A stretch of DNA of 64,000 nucleotides from Burkholderia sp. BCC1644 (GTDB lineage: Bacteria; Pseudomonadota; Gammaproteobacteria; Burkholderiales; Burkholderiaceae). Below, piece by piece: positions 25,628-35,871 of the stretch; position 1 is the stretch's first letter; each line of letters begins with the position of its first letter. The translations under genes were made by a program, and so were the position numbers. The DNA is taken from the NCBI RefSeq assembly GCF_902833225.1, contig NZ_CADFEI010000006.1, forward strand, positions 357,228 through 421,227, in the 5' to 3' direction. The notes under the pieces are model-generated. The model searched no databases. It worked only from the letters and a program-made list of their open reading frames with translations, and was not told where the DNA came from.

Positions 25628-28261
25628 ATGGTGACATCTCTCATCGTCCGACTCGTTGCATGGTCGGTGCGCCGCCCCGTCTGGGTCGTCGTCCTGTCGC
25701 TCGTCATCGCCGCGCTCAGCGGCGTCTATGTCGCGCAGCATTTCAAGATCAACACCGACATCAGCAAGCTCGTCGATGCGGAGCCCCAATGGGCCGCGCT
25801 CGGCGAGGCCGTCGACAAGGCGTTCCCGCAACGCAACGGCACGATCCTCGCGGTCGTCGAGGCGCCCGCGCCCGAGTTCGCGAACGCCGCCGCGCATGCG
25901 CTGACCGAAGCGCTGCAGAAGGATGCCGAAGCCGGCCGCATCGGCCAGGTCGCCGAGCCCGGCGGCGGGCCGTTCTTCGAGCACAACGGTTTGCTGTTCC
26001 TGTCGCCGCAGGAAGTCTCCGATACGACGTCGCAGCTCGCGAGCGCGCGCCCGCTCGTCAACGAACTCGCGAAGAACCCGAGCCTCACCGGGCTCGCCAC
26101 CACACTGGCCACCACGCTCGGCCAGCCGCTGCTGACCGGCCAGGTGAAACTGCCCACGATGGCGAAGCTGCTCGCGCGCAGCGCGGCGACGGTCGACGAC
26201 GTGCTGGCCGGCAAGCCGGCCGCGTTCTCGTGGCGCGCGCTGGTCGACAGCGATGCCGCGCGGCAGCCCGCGCGCGCGTTCGTCACCGTGCAGCCGGTGG
26301 TCAATTACGGCGCACTGAAGGCCGGCGCGGAAACGAGCCAGGTGATCCGCGACGCGGCGCGTTCGCTCGACCTCGAGAAGCGTTACGGCGCGGCCGTGCG
26401 CCTGACCGGCGAACAGCCGCTCGCCGACGACGAATTCGCGTCGGTCGAGGACGGCGCCGCGCTCAACGGCGCGCTCACGCTGCTCGCCGTGCTCGTGATC
26501 CTGTGGCTGGCACTGCGCTCGAAGCGGATGATCGGATCGGTGCTCGTCACGCTGTTCGTCGGCCTCGTCGTGACCGCAGCGCTCGGCCTCGCGATGGTCG
26601 GCTCGCTGAACATGATTTCGGTCGCGTTCATGGTGCTGTTCGTCGGCCTCGGCGTCGACTTCTCGATCCAGTACGGCGTGAAGTACCGCGAGGAACGCTT
26701 CCGCGATCCGCGCATCGATCACGCGCTGATCGGCGCCGCGCACTCGATGGGCATGCCGCTCGCGCTGGCCACCGCGGCCGTCGCCGCGAGCTTCTTCTCG
26801 TTCATCCCCACCGCGTATCGCGGCGTGTCCGAGCTCGGGCTGATCGCGGGCGTCGGGATGTTCGTCGCACTGCTGACCACGCTCACGCTGCTGCCCGCGC
26901 TGCTGCGCCTGTTCGCGCCGCCGGGCGAATCGAAGACGCCGGGCTTCCCGTGGCTCGCGCCGGTCGACGACTACCTCGATCGCCATCGCAAGCCGATCCT
27001 GATCGGCACGCTCGTCGTCGTGATCGGCGCACTGCCACTGCTCGCGTTCCTGCGCTTCGACTTCAACCCGCTGCACCTGAAGGATCCGAACAGCGAATCG
27101 ATGGCGACGCTGCTCGCGCTGAAGGATTCGCCGGAAGCGGCCGTCAACGACGTCACGCTGCTCGCACCGTCGCTCGCCGAAGCCGATGCGGCCGCGAAGC
27201 GCCTCGACGCGCTGCCCGAAGTCGGCCGCACGACCACGCTGTCGACCTTCATCCCCGCCGACCAGCCGGCCAAGCGCGCGGCGATCGCCGCCGCCGCGAG
27301 CGACCTGCTGCCCGCGCTGACGCAACCGGCCGCGCCGCCCGCGACCGACGCGCAGCGCGTCGCCGCGCTCAAGCGCGTGTCGGACCTGCTGAGCTACGCG
27401 GCCGAAGATCACCCGGGCCCGGGCGCAGCGGCCGCGCAGCACCTGTCCGCATCGCTCGCGAAGCTCGCGGCCGCCGACAGCGCGACGCGCGATCGCGCCG
27501 AGCGCGCGTTCGGCGAAACGCTGCGCCTCGCGCTCAACCAGCTCGCATCGCTGCTGCAGCCGCAGGACATCACGCGCGAATCGCTGCCGCCGCAACTCGT
27601 GCGCGACTGGGTCGCGCCGGACGGCCACGCGCTCGTGCAGATCTCGCCGAAGGTGCCGAAGGGCGTCGACCCGAACGACGACACGATGCTGCGCCGTTTC
27701 GCGAAAACGGTGAAGGCCGCGGAACCGGGCGCGACCGGCGGGCCGATCTCGATCCTGCATTCGGCCGACACGATCATCAACGCGTTCCTGCATGCCGCGC
27801 TGTGGTCGATCATCTCGATCACGATCCTGCTGTGGATCACGCTGCGCCGCTTCGGCGACGTGCTGCGCACGCTGGTGCCGCTGCTCGTGTCGGGCGTCGT
27901 GACGCTCGAGATGTGCGTCGTGCTCGGCATGCCGCTCAACTTCGCGAACATCATCGCGCTGCCGCTGATGCTCGGCGTCGGCGTCGCGTTCAAGGTGTAT
28001 TTCGTGATGGCGTGGCGCGCGGGGCAGACGGGGTTGCTGCACTCGAGCCTCACGCATGCCGTGCTGTTCAGCGCCGCGACGACGGCGACCGCATTCGGCA
28101 GCCTGTGGCTGTCGCACCATCCGGGCACATCGAGCATGGGCAAGCTGCTCGCGCTGGCCCTGACCTGCACGCTGATCGGCGCCGTGGTGTTCCAGCCCGT
28201 CCTGATGGGCAAACCGCGCGTCAAACGCGCCAAGAACCAATCGCAAGGAATCAATGAATAA
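25628..28261 (+). CDS. hpnN: Hopanoid-associated RND transporter HpnN
   Basis: This 877-residue inner-membrane protein of the MMPL/HpnN RND group has a first membrane helix at about residues 15-35, a large periplasmic loop, a block of helices at about 285-430 with [29 protein letters not shown], a second loop, and a final helix block with [26 protein letters not shown]. HpnN carries hopanoids towards the outer membrane. ATG 25628 is used; a TTG at 25589 would overlap the putative promoter. It overlaps the lipoprotein gene by 8 bp. Confidence 0.92.
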   Translation: MVTSLIVRLVAWSVRRPVWVVVLSLVIAALSGVYVAQHFKINTDISKLVDAEPQWAALGEAVDKAFPQRNGTILAVVEAPAPEFANAAAHALTEALQKDAEAGRIGQVAEPGGGPFFEHNGLLFLSPQEVSDTTSQLASARPLVNELAKNPSLTGLATTLATTLGQPLLTGQVKLPTMAKLLARSAATVDDVLAGKPAAFSWRALVDSDAARQPARAFVTVQPVVNYGALKAGAETSQVIRDAARSLDLEKRYGAAVRLTGEQPLADDEFASVEDGAALNGALTLLAVLVILWLALRSKRMIGSVLVTLFVGLVVTAALGLAMVGSLNMISVAFMVLFVGLGVDFSIQYGVKYREERFRDPRIDHALIGAAHSMGMPLALATAAVAASFFSFIPTAYRGVSELGLIAGVGMFVALLTTLTLLPALLRLFAPPGESKTPGFPWLAPVDDYLDRHRKPILIGTLVVVIGALPLLAFLRFDFNPLHLKDPNSESMATLLALKDSPEAAVNDVTLLAPSLAEADAAAKRLDALPEVGRTTTLSTFIPADQPAKRAAIAAAASDLLPALTQPAAPPATDAQRVAALKRVSDLLSYAAEDHPGPGAAAAQHLSASLAKLAAADSATRDRAERAFGETLRLALNQLASLLQPQDITRESLPPQLVRDWVAPDGHALVQISPKVPKGVDPNDDTMLRRFAKTVKAAEPGATGGPISILHSADTIINAFLHAALWSIISITILLWITLRRFGDVLRTLVPLLVSGVVTLEMCVVLGMPLNFANIIALPLMLGVGVAFKVYFVMAWRAGQTGLLHSSLTHAVLFSAATTATAFGSLWLSHHPGTSSMGKLLALALTCTLIGAVVFQPVLMGKPRVKRAKNQSQGINE

Positions 28262-29249
28262 GGTGCGAATCATTGCGGCGACCGTCGCCGCCAGCGCGAT
28301 GCTGTCCGGCTGCGCGACGGGACCGAACCGCAATCCCAACGACCCGCTCGAGCCGATGAACCGGGCGATGTACACGTTCAACGACACGGTCGACACGAAC
28401 ATCGCCCAGCCGATCGCGAAGGGGTACCAGAAGATCACGCCGACACCCGTGCGGACCGCGATCAGCAACTTCTTCTCGAACCTCGGCGATCTCGGCAACA
28501 TGGCGAACAACCTGCTGCAGTTGCGCATCACCGATGCGACGCAGGATCTGATGCGCGTGGCGATGAACTCGCTGTTCGGCGTCGCCGGCCTGATCGACAT
28601 CGCGACGCCGGCCGGGCTGCCGAAGCACCACCAGGATTTCGGGCTGACGATGGCGCGCTGGGGCGTGCCGTCCGGCCCGTACCTCGTGCTGCCCGTGTTC
28701 GGGCCGAGTACGATCCGCGACGGCGTCGGCCGCGCGGTGGACGTGCGCTTCAACCTGCTGAACTACATCGAGCCGGCCGCGCGCAACCCGATGTACATCG
28801 CGCAGTTCATCAGCGCGCGCTCGGACCTGCTCGGCGCGACCGACCTGCTGAAGCAGGCCGCGCTCGATCCGTATTCGTTCGTGCGCGACGCTTACCTGCA
28901 GCAGCGCAAGTCGCTGACGTACCGCAGCCAGTCGTCGTCGGCCGCGCTGCCGACCTACAACGAACCGGGTGAGTCGGGCGCCGCGCCGGCCGCGACGCCG
29001 GCCGTGCCGGGGCTGCCGAACTACGAGGATCCGGGCGACTCGGGCGGCGCATCGGGCACGACGCCGAACAACGCGCCGGCCGCGCCGGGGTTGCCGCAGT
29101 ACGACGATCCGGGCGCGGACAATGCGATGCCCGCAAGTGCGCCTGCTGCCGCACCGGCCGCGGCGTCGGCCGCCGTGCCGGCGTCGTCCGGTTCGGCGGC
29201 CGTGCCGGCCACGCCGGCCGCACCTGCAAGCAGTCCGGCCGCGCAGTAA
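28254..29249 (+). CDS. MlaA/VacJ-family lipoprotein with Pro-rich repeat tail
   Basis: This 331-residue lipoprotein has a lipobox LSGC (Cys20) and the MlaA core: [18 protein letters not shown], then [46 protein letters not shown] and [11 protein letters not shown]. MlaA sits in the outer membrane and removes misplaced phospholipid. The core ends near residue 225. The rest is a low-complexity Ala/Pro/Ser tail with three imperfect LPxYxxPGxS units. Overlap with hpnN implies co-translation and suggests a role in the same lipid-transport path. Confidence 0.92.
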   Translation: MNKVRIIAATVAASAMLSGCATGPNRNPNDPLEPMNRAMYTFNDTVDTNIAQPIAKGYQKITPTPVRTAISNFFSNLGDLGNMANNLLQLRITDATQDLMRVAMNSLFGVAGLIDIATPAGLPKHHQDFGLTMARWGVPSGPYLVLPVFGPSTIRDGVGRAVDVRFNLLNYIEPAARNPMYIAQFISARSDLLGATDLLKQAALDPYSFVRDAYLQQRKSLTYRSQSSSAALPTYNEPGESGAAPAATPAVPGLPNYEDPGDSGGASGTTPNNAPAAPGLPQYDDPGADNAMPASAPAAAPAAASAAVPASSGSAAVPATPAAPASSPAAQ

Positions 29250-29277
29250 CGCCGCGACGGCAGCCGCGCAAAGACAA

Positions 29278-29310
29278 AGAGCGCTGCATCACATGCAGCG
29301 CTCTTTTTTT
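29278..29310 (+). terminator. Rho-independent terminator after the hpnN-lipoprotein operon
   Basis: Perfect 12-bp stem AGAGCGCTGCAT / ATGCAGCGCTCT around a CAC loop with a 7-T tail. It also lies between convergent operons. Confidence 0.95.
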
Positions 29311-29365
29311 GTCCGTACGAAACGGGGAAACCGGGAAGAGGGGAGAAAGTCGCGGCGCAGGCCGC

Positions 29366-30073
29366 TCAGACGATCCGCATCGCGCCCGTACGCTCGAACG
29401 CGTGGCGCGCCTGGATCAGGGTGGTGCGTGCCGCGCGCGCGTCGCTTGCGACCTGCAGCAGCGGGCCGAGCTGCGACGGCTGCTTCAGCAATTCACGCAG
29501 GATCGGCAGGATCGCCGTGCTGCCGTCGTCGCGCAGGCCGGCGGTCGCCGCACGCGGCAGCGTGCGCCACGCCGGATCGACGATCGCGCGGCACACCGCG
29601 AACGGCACGCCGCGCGCCGCCGCGAAGGCCGCCGCGATGTGCGACTCCATGTCGACGGCCAGCGCGCCCTTCGCATGATGCAGCGAGGTCTTCTCCTGCT
29701 CGCTGACGACCGGCGCACCGACGGCCGCGATCGTGCCACGCGTGACGCGCGCCCACACCGGCGTGTCGTGCAGCGAGGCGACGAGCCGCGTGCTCCAGCC
29801 CGCATCGGTCTCCACGCGGCCGAACGGCCCGTCGATCGCGCTCGCGATCACGAGCGCGCCAGGCACCAGATCGGGCGAGAGCCCGCCCGCCGTGCCGAAG
29901 CTGACGATGCCCGCGCAGCCGCGCGCGGTCGCGTCCGCCAGCGCGCGTTCGAGCCGGTCGGCGCGCGCAGCGAAGACAGCCTCGACGCCGTTACCGCGCG
30001 CGATGCGCGCCTCGAACGCCATCCCCGTCACCGCGATGACGGGCAATGCGCCGTTGTGTCGTGATACGCCCAC
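29366..30073 (-). CDS. hpnG: Hopanoid-associated phosphorylase HpnG
   Basis: This protein of about 235 residues is a nucleoside-phosphorylase-like enzyme (PNP/UDP family): VIAVTGMAFEARIA, GIVSFGTAGGLSPDLVPGALVIA and ALAVDMESHIAAAFAAARGVPFAVCRAIVD. HpnG removes adenine from adenosylhopane on the way to ribosyl-hopane. No ATG fits well; GTG 30073 lies just past the cyclase stop and is the best start. It is the last gene of the minus-strand hopanoid operon. Confidence 0.85.
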   Translation of the reverse strand: MGVSRHNGALPVIAVTGMAFEARIARGNGVEAVFAARADRLERALADATARGCAGIVSFGTAGGLSPDLVPGALVIASAIDGPFGRVETDAGWSTRLVASLHDTPVWARVTRGTIAAVGAPVVSEQEKTSLHHAKGALAVDMESHIAAAFAAARGVPFAVCRAIVDPAWRTLPRAATAGLRDDGSTAILPILRELLKQPSQLGPLLQVASDARAARTTLIQARHAFERTGAMRIV

Positions 30074-30075
30074 CG

Positions 30076-32049
30076 TTACATCCCGACCGTGACGCGCGTC
30101 GCGTTGTCGCGCTTCAGGTTGCGGTAGCGCGCGAGCGCCCACAGCGGGAAGAACTTGCGATAGCCGTGGTAGCGCAGGTAGAACACGCGCGGGAAGCCCG
30201 TCGCCGTGAAGCGCGTCTCGTCCCACAGGCCTTCTTCGTTCTGCCGGGCGATCAGGTAGTCGACGCCGCGTGCCACGGCCGGGTTGTTCACTTCACCGGC
30301 CGCCATCAGGCCGAGCAGCGCCCAGGCCGTCTGCGACGCCGTGCTCGGCGCCTGCTCGAAGCCGCGGTAGTTCAGCTTGTAGCTGTCGCCGTCCTCGCCC
30401 CAGCCGCCGTCCTTGTTCTGGATCGACAGCAGCCACTGCGCGCCGCGCTTCATGCGCGGATCGTCCGGCGTCAGGCCGGCCGCGTTCAGCGAGCACAGCG
30501 CGGTCCACGTGCCGTACACGTAGTTCATCCCCCAGCGGCCATACCAGCTGCCGTCCGGCTCCTGTTCCTTCAGCATGTAGTCGAGCGCGCGGCGGGCCGG
30601 CTCGCTGTTCAGCGGCGTCTCGCCGAGCTGCGACAGCATCGACAGGCAGCGGCCCGACACGTCGGACGTCGGCGGATCGAGCAGCGCGCCGTGATCGGAG
30701 AACGGGATGTTGTTCAGGTAGTACTGCGTGTTTTCCGGTTCGAACGCCCCCCAGCCGCCGTCGCTGCTCTGCATGCCGACGACCCATTCGCGCGCACGCG
30801 CCATCGAATCGCGATACGTGTCCGACTGCTTGAGCTTCTGCGCGCGATCCATCGCCATCACGACCACGGCCGTATCGTCGACGTCCGGGTAGTGCGCGTT
30901 CGCGTACTGGAACGCCCAGCCGCCGGGCCGCACGTGCGGACGGCGCGAGATCCAGTCGCCGCGCACGTCGAGGATCTGCAGCGGTCGCAGCCATTCGAGG
31001 CCGCGCAGCACGGCTTCTTCCGCGCGCGCATCGCCGGTCTCGAGCAGCGCATGCGCGGCGAGCGACGTGTCCCACACCGGCGACAGGCACGGCTGGCAGT
31101 ACGCTTCGTCCTCGTGCACGACGAGCAGCTTCTCGAGCGCCTTGCGTGCGATCGCACGGTTCGGATGATCTTCCGCGTAGCCGAGCACGTCGTACATCAT
31201 CACCGCGTTGGCCATCGCCGGATAGATCGCGCCGAGGCCGTCCTCGCCGTTCAGGCGCTCGTCGACGAACGACACGGCCTGACGGATCGCACGTTCGCGC
31301 GAGTAGCTCGGGAACAGGCCGTCGACCGCGCGCAGCGCATGGTCGACCACACGGAAGAACGCGAACCAGCCGGCGCTCTGGTGGCCCTGGCGCGGCAGCA
31401 GCCCGGCGTTGACGGGCGGATCGATGAACAGCTCGTCGATGCGCACGCCGCGCGGGTTCTTCGCGATCGGGCGCTTCGCGTTCAGCACGAGCAGCGGCAC
31501 GATCACGGTACGCGCCCAGTACGACACCTTGGACAGGTGGAACGGGAACCACTGCGGCAGCAGCATGATCTCGACCGGCATCATCGGCACCGCGCGCCAC
31601 GGAATCGCACCGTACAGCGCGAGCTGGATGCGCGTGAACACGTTCGACATCTCGGCGCCGCCCATCGCGTGGATCGCCTTGCGTGCGCGCTGCATGTGCT
31701 CGGCGTTCTCGTCGTCGCCGATCACCTTCAGCGCGAAATACGCCTTCACGCTCGCGCTGATGTTCGGCGCGCCGTCGGTGAACAGCGGCCAGCCGCCGTC
31801 GGCCTGCTGGATGCGGCGCAGATACTTGCCGATCTTCTGTTCGAGCTCGAGGTTCGGCGTCTCGCCGAGATAGTGGACGAGCAGCACGTATTCGGCGGGA
31901 ATCGTCGAATCGGCTTCGAGTTCGTAGACCCAGTGTCCGTCCGCTTGCTGCGCGGCCAGCAGCGCATCGGTCGCACGTGCGACGGCCGCGTCGACGCCGG
32001 CCGGCGCGGTGCCGGCGGACAAGGTAGCCATTTCGGTGAGATCGTTCAT
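30076..32049 (-). CDS. shc: Squalene-hopene cyclase
   Basis: This 657-residue enzyme cyclises squalene to hopene/hopanol. It has the catalytic acid motif DVDDTA (residues 389-394) and many QW repeats (QQADGGWPLF, MQSSDGGWGAF, QNKDGGWGED, QNEEGLWDE). A GWAFQYANAHYPDVDDT context and the EMSNVFTRIQLALYG and WARTVIVPLLVLNAKRP regions are typical of bacterial Shc. It lies 11 bp after hpnE and three bases before hpnG. Confidence 0.97.
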   Translation of the reverse strand: MNDLTEMATLSAGTAPAGVDAAVARATDALLAAQQADGHWVYELEADSTIPAEYVLLVHYLGETPNLELEQKIGKYLRRIQQADGGWPLFTDGAPNISASVKAYFALKVIGDDENAEHMQRARKAIHAMGGAEMSNVFTRIQLALYGAIPWRAVPMMPVEIMLLPQWFPFHLSKVSYWARTVIVPLLVLNAKRPIAKNPRGVRIDELFIDPPVNAGLLPRQGHQSAGWFAFFRVVDHALRAVDGLFPSYSRERAIRQAVSFVDERLNGEDGLGAIYPAMANAVMMYDVLGYAEDHPNRAIARKALEKLLVVHEDEAYCQPCLSPVWDTSLAAHALLETGDARAEEAVLRGLEWLRPLQILDVRGDWISRRPHVRPGGWAFQYANAHYPDVDDTAVVVMAMDRAQKLKQSDTYRDSMARAREWVVGMQSSDGGWGAFEPENTQYYLNNIPFSDHGALLDPPTSDVSGRCLSMLSQLGETPLNSEPARRALDYMLKEQEPDGSWYGRWGMNYVYGTWTALCSLNAAGLTPDDPRMKRGAQWLLSIQNKDGGWGEDGDSYKLNYRGFEQAPSTASQTAWALLGLMAAGEVNNPAVARGVDYLIARQNEEGLWDETRFTATGFPRVFYLRYHGYRKFFPLWALARYRNLKRDNATRVTVGM

Positions 32050-32060
32050 CGGTCCCTCTC

Positions 32061-33314
32061 TTATTGTGTCTGGAGCACGTCCGCGGCCAGCTGGCCGGAA
32101 CGGATCGCGCCCTCGATCGTGGCGGGCAAGCCGGTGGCAATCCAGTCGCCCGCCAGCACAAGATTGGTCCAGCGCGTACGCACGGCCGGACGCTTCATTT
32201 CCTGCGACGGCACCGCCGCAAAGCCCGCGCGCGGCTCGACGACGAGCTGCCACGCGGGGATGGTTTCCGGGTTCGCGCCGGTCACGCGCGCGACGTCTTC
32301 CCAGATGCGCCGCGCGAGTGTGTCGCGCGGCGTGTCGAGCCAGCGGCCCGCATCGCGGATCGTCGCCGCGAGCTGGCCGCTGCCGGTGCGCACCGCGTCG
32401 ACGATGCCGTTGACGACGGTCGTCTGCTGCGGATGGCCGGCTGGCGATTCGACCGCGAAATACGCGGTCACAACTGCGCTGAACGTGTCGGGCGCGGTGA
32501 GTTCGGGCACGAGCGGCCGCGCGACCTCGGGCGGCACGGCCAGCACGACCGCGTCGCCCGGCGCGAGATCGATGCGCTCGCCGCCGACCGAAACCGCATC
32601 GACCGCGTTGCCGTGCGCGCCGAATTCGAATGCGTCGAGCCGCGAATTCAGCCGGATCTGCGCGCCGCCGTGCTGCAGCATCCGCAGCGCCGGTTCGACG
32701 AATGCGCTGCCGAGCCCGTGGCGCGCGACGAGCGGACGGCTGCCCGGGCCGCCCGCGGCAAACGTGCCGCACAGCGCGGCGCGCGCGAGTTCGGCGCTTG
32801 CATGGCGCGGCTCGACGTTCAGCACACCGAGGAAATACGGCCGCAGCCAACGATCCCACAGCACGCCATCGCATCGCATCGTCTGTGCGAGTGAGCGGCC
32901 CGTGCGCGCGACCGCGAGCGGCGCGAGCGCGAGGTAGTCGAGCGGCGTCGTGCCCGGCGCGCGCGACGCGGCATCGAACAGCCACGACGGCCAGCGCCCG
33001 TTGCCGAAGCGCAGTGTCCAGCGCTGCTGCGACGCGATATCCACGACCGGGCATTCAGGCAACGCGGGCCCCGTGAGCTGATCGGCCGCGCCGATCGCGC
33101 GCAGGTAGCGCTGCGTCGCAGCTTGCCCCGCGAAAACCGTGTGCAGCCCGCTGTCGAGCGTCGTGTTCAGCGTCCCGTCGAACCACGAGCGGCAGCGGCC
33201 GCCCGCATGCGCGTGCGCGTCGTGCAGCACGATGCGTCGCCCGCGGCGTTGCAGCTCGACCGCGGCCGACAGGCCCGCGAGTCCGGCGCCGATCACGTGG
33301 ACGGTTCTGGGCAT
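32061..33314 (-). CDS. hpnE: Squalene-associated FAD-dependent desaturase HpnE
   Basis: This 417-residue flavoprotein begins with the Rossmann motif VHVIGAGLAGLSAAVELQRRG followed by HDAHAHAGGRCRSW, as in amine-oxidase/phytoene-desaturase-like HpnE. It ends with VLAGDWIATGLPATIEGAIRSGQLAA, the C-terminal FAD contact. HpnE reduces hydroxysqualene to squalene. ATG 33314 lies 13 bp after the hpnD stop and directly opens the Rossmann fold. Confidence 0.93.
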   Translation of the reverse strand: MPRTVHVIGAGLAGLSAAVELQRRGRRIVLHDAHAHAGGRCRSWFDGTLNTTLDSGLHTVFAGQAATQRYLRAIGAADQLTGPALPECPVVDIASQQRWTLRFGNGRWPSWLFDAASRAPGTTPLDYLALAPLAVARTGRSLAQTMRCDGVLWDRWLRPYFLGVLNVEPRHASAELARAALCGTFAAGGPGSRPLVARHGLGSAFVEPALRMLQHGGAQIRLNSRLDAFEFGAHGNAVDAVSVGGERIDLAPGDAVVLAVPPEVARPLVPELTAPDTFSAVVTAYFAVESPAGHPQQTTVVNGIVDAVRTGSGQLAATIRDAGRWLDTPRDTLARRIWEDVARVTGANPETIPAWQLVVEPRAGFAAVPSQEMKRPAVRTRWTNLVLAGDWIATGLPATIEGAIRSGQLAADVLQTQ

Positions 33315-33327
33315 CGACTCGGTCGAC

Positions 33328-34176
33328 TCAGAACAGCGCGTAGCGCGCGGCAATCATCAGCATGCGCGCTTTCGGCTTGCGCAGCGGCGCGCGCGGCGCG
33401 GCAAAGCCGCGTGCGATCGCGGCTTCGAGAATGCAGCGATACGCGCCCGACATGATGCGCGGCGCCTTCACCTGCGCACGCGGGCAGGTATCCATCACGG
33501 CGTCGGCCTGGCGGAAGTGCTCGAGCGCGCGCTCGACGAGCGTCGCGCACACGCGCGGCAGCGCCGGATCGCGCACGATCGTCGCCGGATCGGTGATCGC
33601 GATGCCTTCGCGCGCGAGCAGTTCGCGCGGCAGGTAGCAGCGGTTGATCGCCGCGTCGTCGTCGATGTCGCGCAGGATGTTCGTCAGTTGCAGTGCGCGG
33701 CCGAGGTGGTGCGACAGCTTGATCCCCTCGGCTTCCGGCATCCCGAAAATCCTCACCGACAGCCGGCCGGCCGCGCTCGCCACGCGATCGCAGAAGAGGT
33801 CGAGCGTCGGCTCGTCGGGCGCGCAGATGTCTTCGACCGCGTCCATCGCCATCCCGTCGATCATCGCGTGGAAATCGGCGCGCTGCAGGTTGAACGCACG
33901 GATCTCGCGGTCGAGCGCAACCAGGTGGCGCGGCGGGCGGCCCGCGAAGCACGCGTCGATATCCGCGCGCCAGCGATCGAGGCCCGCATTGCGCTCCGCG
34001 CGCGGCAGGTCGCTGTCGGCGATGTCGTCGACCGCGCGGCAAAACGCGTAGACCTGGAACATCGCGTCGCGCTGCACGGCCGGCAGGATGCGCATCGCCA
34101 GATAAAAAGAACTGCCCGATGTGACGGCAGCGGCGTCGGTTTCTTGTTCGTCCACGACGGAATTGGAAACGGCCAA
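33328..34176 (-). CDS. hpnD: Presqualene diphosphate synthase HpnD
   Basis: This protein of about 282 residues belongs to the squalene/phytoene synthase family: SGSSFYLAMRILP, then YAFCRAVDDIADSD (first Asp-rich motif) and LQLTNILRDIDDDAAINRCYLP (second). HpnD joins two farnesyl diphosphates into presqualene diphosphate. The start is uncertain: TTG 34176 has GGAG at proper spacing, and GTG codons at 34200, 34188 and 34155 are alternatives. It is the first gene of hpnD-hpnE-shc-hpnG. No hpnC-type gene lies in this window. Confidence 0.9.
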   Translation of the reverse strand: MAVSNSVVDEQETDAAAVTSGSSFYLAMRILPAVQRDAMFQVYAFCRAVDDIADSDLPRAERNAGLDRWRADIDACFAGRPPRHLVALDREIRAFNLQRADFHAMIDGMAMDAVEDICAPDEPTLDLFCDRVASAAGRLSVRIFGMPEAEGIKLSHHLGRALQLTNILRDIDDDAAINRCYLPRELLAREGIAITDPATIVRDPALPRVCATLVERALEHFRQADAVMDTCPRAQVKAPRIMSGAYRCILEAAIARGFAAPRAPLRKPKARMLMIAARYALF

Positions 34177-34445
34177 GACGAGCTCCACGGAGACACCCAC
34201 GCGGGGCGATTGAAGAAGCCATGCCCGGCTGGGATGGTCAGGGTGTCAAATGCGTGCGAGATATGCGAACGATCGACGCAGACAGGCACAAATTACCGGC
34301 CGGAAGCCGGAATTGGGCGAAAGTATAGCAATCTTTGAAGTTCGATGGCGGACACGCGCCACGCCCGGCAGGGCACCGGAGGCCGCCGGCAGCCCGGTGC
34401 GGCCGGCCTCGGCGGGAACCGGCGCCGCGCGGCGCCGGCGGCGCG

Positions 34446-34778
34446 TCAGCCGTAAACGATGTCGCGCTGCAGATCGAGCGCAATGAGCCCCATTTCACGC
34501 GTGAGTTGCAGCATCGTGCGGCGTTCGAGGCGCGAGCCCATGAAGCTCGTCACGCGGCCGTCGGGCTCCGCGGTGAACTGGAACACCGCGCCGCCGGTGC
34601 CGAACCACGCGCCCGGCACGTCGGGCGATTCCTTCCAGTCGATCTGTTCGAACACGCGTGCGATGCCCGCACGCACCAGGTCGCCCGGGCCGATCGGCGG
34701 CGCGATGTCGCCCAGGTCGTCGAGCGAATAGGGGCCGGGTTTGTCCGGCTTCCGGTAGAAGAGATAGTCGACGTTCAT
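34446..34778 (-). CDS. Conserved hypothetical protein
   Basis: This 110-residue protein reads MNVDYLFYRKPDKPGPYSLDDLG, then FEQIDWKESPDVPGAWFGTGGAVFQFTAEPDGRVTSF. It has no signal peptide or membrane segment and looks like a small alpha/beta cytoplasmic protein. It lies about 270 bp upstream of hpnD on the same strand. ATG 34778 gives a compact globular start. I do not recognise the family. Confidence 0.65.
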   Translation of the reverse strand: MNVDYLFYRKPDKPGPYSLDDLGDIAPPIGPGDLVRAGIARVFEQIDWKESPDVPGAWFGTGGAVFQFTAEPDGRVTSFMGSRLERRTMLQLTREMGLIALDLQRDIVYG

Positions 34779-34970
34779 GGGGCGCAATCGCGAGCAAAGC
34801 AACAAGTTAGCGTGCTTCGGCACAAATTCAAATCAGATCCGGACGAAATGTGGCCTGCGCGAGACAAGAGGGACGGACCGCGACCGGCCACGCAACCGCA
34901 CCGTGCGTCCGCATCTGGATGCCGGCCGGTTCGTCTAAGATGACACCTTTCTCGAAAAAATACGGACACC

Positions 34971-35855
34971 ATGGAGACGAACGACACCGCCACCCCGCAG
35001 TCCGGCCATCCCGTTTTCGTGCTCGTGCACGGCGCCTGGCATGGCGCCTGGTGCTACGCGCACGTCGCGGCGGCGCTGGCCGCGCGCGGCCACCTGTCGA
35101 TCGCGCGCGACCTGCCCGCGCACGGCATCAACGCCCGCTTTCCCGCGTCGTATCTCGAACGGCCGCTCGACAAGGATGCGTTCGGCGCCGAACCGTCGCC
35201 GGTCGCGAACACGACGCTCGACGACTACGCGACTCAAGTGATGCAGGCCGTCGACGACGCCTATGCGCTCGGCCGCGGCAGGGTCGTGCTCGTCGGGCAC
35301 AGCATGGGCGGCCTCGCGATCACGGCGGCCGCCGAGCGCGCACCGGAGAAGATCGCGAAGATCGTCTATCTCGCGGCCTTCATGCCGGGCTCGGGCGTGC
35401 CGGGCCTCGACTACGTGCGCGCGCCGGAGAACAAGGGCGAGATGCTCGGCCCGCTGATGCTCGCGAGTCCGCGCGTCGCCGGTGCGCTGCGCATCGATCC
35501 GCGCAGCGGCGACGCCGCGTATCGCGACACGATGAAGCGCGCGCTGTATGAGGACGTGCCGCAGGCCGACTTCGACGCCGTCGCGAACCTGATGACCTGC
35601 GACGTGCCGGCCGCTCCGTTCGCGACCGCGATCCCGACCACCGCCGCGCGCTGGGGCGCAATCGACCGTCACTACATCAAGTGTCTCGAGGATCGCGTGA
35701 TCCTGCCCGCGCTGCAGCAGCGCTTCATCGACGAAGCCGACGCGCTCGCGCCCGGCAACCCGACCCACGTGCACCAGCTCGACAGCAGCCATTCGCCGTT
35801 CATGTCGCAGCCGGCCGTGCTGGCCGGCGTGCTCGCCGACATCGCGAAAAGCTGA
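34971..35855 (+). CDS. Alpha/beta-fold hydrolase
   Basis: This 294-residue hydrolase has an oxyanion HGAWHGAWCY segment near residue 20, the nucleophile elbow GHSMGG (Ser111) and a C-terminal HQLDSSHSPFMSQP with the catalytic His. The HGAWH start and overall pattern resemble plant-type methylesterase/hydroxynitrile-lyase-like hydrolases (EstC group), but the substrate cannot be stated. It appears monocistronic. Confidence 0.88.
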   Translation: METNDTATPQSGHPVFVLVHGAWHGAWCYAHVAAALAARGHLSIARDLPAHGINARFPASYLERPLDKDAFGAEPSPVANTTLDDYATQVMQAVDDAYALGRGRVVLVGHSMGGLAITAAAERAPEKIAKIVYLAAFMPGSGVPGLDYVRAPENKGEMLGPLMLASPRVAGALRIDPRSGDAAYRDTMKRALYEDVPQADFDAVANLMTCDVPAAPFATAIPTTAARWGAIDRHYIKCLEDRVILPALQQRFIDEADALAPGNPTHVHQLDSSHSPFMSQPAVLAGVLADIAKS

Positions 35856-35871
35856 GCGGGGCGGGCGCGGT

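Noticed and set aside
25421..28753. Minus-strand frame of 1110 codons opposite hpnN
   Set aside because: Arg-rich, low-complexity text typical of antisense frames in high-GC DNA; the plus-strand transporter is clear.
30046..32937. Plus-strand frame of 963 codons opposite shc and hpnE
   Set aside because: Shadow frame; the opposite strand has the DVDDTA and QW motifs of the cyclase.
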